The notes beneath the pieces are model-generated. The model worked only from the letters and a program-made list of their open reading frames with translations. It did not search any database and was not told the DNA's origin. Shown piece after piece: positions 22,835-23,814 of a stretch of 23,814 nt of DNA. Location: the NCBI GenBank assembly GCA_902984215.1, contig CADWAF010004899.1, positions 1 through 23,814 of the forward strand. The letters run 5' to 3'. The position numbers and the translations under genes were made by a program. The stretch comes from Willaertia magna. Taxonomy: Eukaryota; Heterolobosea; Eutetramitea; Acrasida; Naegleriidae. Position 1 is the first letter of the stretch; each line of letters starts with the position of its first letter.

Positions 22835-23395
22835 TTAATTATTGTTAAGTTTTTTAAATTTCCTTTGGTACTCTTCCCAAAGTATTTTATGAGCTTTACC
22901 CACAAGGAGGGTGATTACTGCTTGGATATTTTCCCATTCTTTCATTATACTAGGATTTCTTTTAAGCCAATGGATATCGTTTTTTGATAAGGTACCATTA
23001 ACATTTAAATATAAATTGTCGTTCCTTATTCCGTTAGATTTACTAGTGAAGACAGGTTTAAGTCCTGTAAGTGTATGAATTTTTTCACCAGCCCAAATTC
23101 TGTTAGCTAGATTGACCGGGCATTTTAAGATTAAGTGTTTAAGATCGCAGTTTTCATTACATTTCTCACAGATAAAATCCTTGAATGGAAGGACGTGGCA
23201 GTTGTTAATGTTTCTCCAGACCGCTATCTGTTCTTGAGGCGATTTAATATTAGTTTTTAGAAATTTGAGGGTACCATTCCACCAAATTTCCTCATTTACT
23301 GGTTCTTCTGTTTGAAAGTGTTTATAAACAAGATCTTTAACGTTAAATATAATAGTTTTTTTTCTTCTAAATAACAGATTTGCATCAGTGAAAAA
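22835..23395 (-). pseudogene. C-terminal remnant of LINE reverse transcriptase (zf-RVT)
   Basis: About 186 codons in frame, entering from the truncated 5' end and ending with TAA at 22835-22837. The region 23117-23170 encodes a CEKC...HLILKCP knuckle (C-x2-C-x7-H-x4-C), preceded by QIAVWRNIN and followed by ANRIW. This arrangement is that of the reverse-transcriptase zinc-binding domain (zf-RVT) at the end of many LINE proteins. The tail contains Trp-rich helices (HWLKRNPSIMKEWEN). No polymerase domain remains, so it cannot move on its own. The frame is free of stops, suggesting a recent insertion. An ATG at 23416 lies in host DNA and is coincidental. Confidence 0.8.
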
Positions 23396-23410
23396 AAAAA
23401 TATAAAAAAT
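23396..23410. repeat. Target-site duplication, right copy
   Basis: Exact 15-bp copy of 22778-22792. The native LRR frame resumes directly after it with GAA CAT TTA (EHL) at 23411. Five extra A residues at 23391-23395 sit between the element's truncated 5' end and this copy. Confidence 0.85.
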
Positions 23411-23560
23411 GAACATTTACAAAATTTAAAAAAATTACATTATTTACGTTTAAAAAATAATAAAAATATAACAGATGATATTTTTTTACAATTAATTAGC
23501 GATTTAATTGATACAGATGAATCTATTGAAGAATTAATGCAAATGAGGTATAGATTTTAA

Positions 23561-23788
23561 AGAGGTTATATAATTTTTTAAGAAAATTATAATTTTTTTA
23601 AATAAACAGGTAATAATGTATTGTAAATGTTTTATGAATTAAATACACTGTGTATTTCTTTTTTTAAATTTAAACTCTCTTTATAAATTATTTTAAAATG
23701 TGATAATAAAATATTTTACAAACGGTTAGCGGAATTTGTGAAAAAAAATAAATTCGTTTCACGTTGACTGTTTGTTGTTTTAACATTG
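23561..23788. promoter_or_regulatory. Spacer between tandem F-box/LRR genes
   Basis: This 228-nt AT-rich spacer carries the 3' end of the interrupted copy and the promoter of the next copy. A 17-nt inverted repeat, AAATACAC-T-GTGTATTT, lies at 23641-23657; its function is unknown. I see no coding exon. Confidence 0.4.
23641..23657. repeat. 17-nt inverted repeat (8-bp arms, 1-nt centre)
   Basis: AAATACAC-T-GTGTATTT is perfectly symmetric apart from its central base. It could bind a dimeric protein, but in DNA this AT-rich chance occurrence is also plausible. Confidence 0.5.
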
Positions 23789-23814
23789 ATGACAATTAAA
23801 AAGAGAAAAATAGA
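23789..23814 (+). CDS. Start of a second, tandem F-box/LRR gene (cut by window end)
   Basis: ATG ACA ATT AAA AAG AGA AAA ATA GA encodes MTIKKRKI and continues past the window. The first copy at 21677 begins MTTIKKRKID; apart from one extra Thr codon, the next 23 bases are identical to this end. This indicates a tandem paralogue on the same strand, 228 nt after the stop of the first copy. Whether it is intact cannot be seen. Confidence 0.75.

Larger units (their letters stand above)
22793..23395 (-). mobile_element. 5'-truncated LINE-type (non-LTR) retrotransposon fragment
   Basis: A 603-bp insert in the F-box/LRR gene is flanked by 15-bp direct repeats and is visibly richer in G/C than its host gene. 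On the minus strand it encodes the C-terminal end of a reverse-transcriptase polyprotein with a zf-RVT knuckle, then a short 3' region of about 40 nt with a 14-bp palindrome. The 5' end is cut off inside the coding region, as usual for target-primed reverse transcription that stops early. There is no long poly(A) tail on the element strand. Confidence 0.82.
21677..23560 (+). pseudogene. F-box/leucine-rich-repeat gene interrupted by a LINE fragment
   Basis: The N-terminus (about residues 14-62: LWNEDILYEIVKFI through HLAETCRNIYNCL) fits an F-box, the Skp1-binding module of SCF ubiquitin ligases. It is followed by about a dozen irregular LRRs of the cysteine-containing type, with units such as LQNLTKLNINYCKNITGDC. 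The native frame runs to Asn372 at 22792, then enters inserted DNA and would stop at 22985-22987 after 64 foreign residues (436 aa in all). The remaining 49 native codons lie at 23411-23557, ending at TAA 23558-23560. Removing 618 bp (insert plus one target repeat) restores a 421-residue frame across NKNIK-NEHLQNLKKLHYL, which keeps the repeat pattern. It may still yield a truncated F-box/LRR protein. The start is shared with the downstream copy. Confidence 0.88.

Noticed and set aside
23391..23400. Ten A residues as the poly(A) tail of a plus-strand retrotransposition
   Set aside because: The coding strand of the insert is minus, five of the A residues belong to the target repeat, and the remaining five can come from microhomology at the truncated 5' junction.
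1..23814. tRNA, rRNA, CRISPR or prokaryotic operon structure
   Set aside because: No cloverleaf, no regular spaced repeats and no ribosome-binding sites; introns and gene content show nuclear eukaryotic DNA.

Overview
This is AT-rich nuclear DNA from a eukaryote, most likely a flagellate or amoeboflagellate protist. The genes use the standard code, with TAA at every authentic stop. They have A-rich leaders just before ATG, few and very short GT-AG introns (47, 49 and 110 nt), and close spacing. A complete HYDIN gene implies motile 9+2 cilia. A G-alpha subunit next to a Ras exchange factor is typical of amoeboid or amoeboflagellate lineages. A Naegleria-like heterolobosean is my best guess; this is inference only, and an AT-rich flagellated fungus or another protist is not excluded.

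Layout. 1-682: AT-rich non-coding DNA with a possible upstream ORF. 683-1696 (+): alpha/beta hydrolase. 1982-4057 (+): RasGEF (CDC25-type) protein. 4240-17491 (-): HYDIN, about 4,400 residues in two exons split by a 49-nt intron; the second exon alone is about 12.7 kb. 17492-17920: divergent promoter region. 17921-19166 (+): a three-exon heterotrimeric G-protein alpha subunit with atypical N- and C-termini. 19293-21167 (+): splicing factor SF3B2 (SAP145/Cus1). 21220-21573 (-): a 117-residue predicted helical protein of unknown function. 21677-23560 (+): an F-box/leucine-rich-repeat gene broken by a 603-bp LINE-type retrotransposon fragment. 23789 to the end (+): the first codons of a second, tandem copy of the F-box/LRR gene.

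The genes do not form an operon or an evident pathway. They are a mix of ciliary, signalling, splicing and ubiquitin-adaptor genes. The most informative points are: the LINE insertion, whose 15-bp direct repeat allows exact reconstruction of the pre-insertion reading frame; the tandem F-box/LRR duplication; the divergent G-alpha (E-to-D in the P-loop, degraded TCAT box, missing receptor-binding tail, duplicated N-terminal repeat); and a G-to-Y change in the Walker A-like loop of the HYDIN adenylate-kinase-like domain. I found no RNA genes, CRISPR arrays, or convincing novel multi-gene system.
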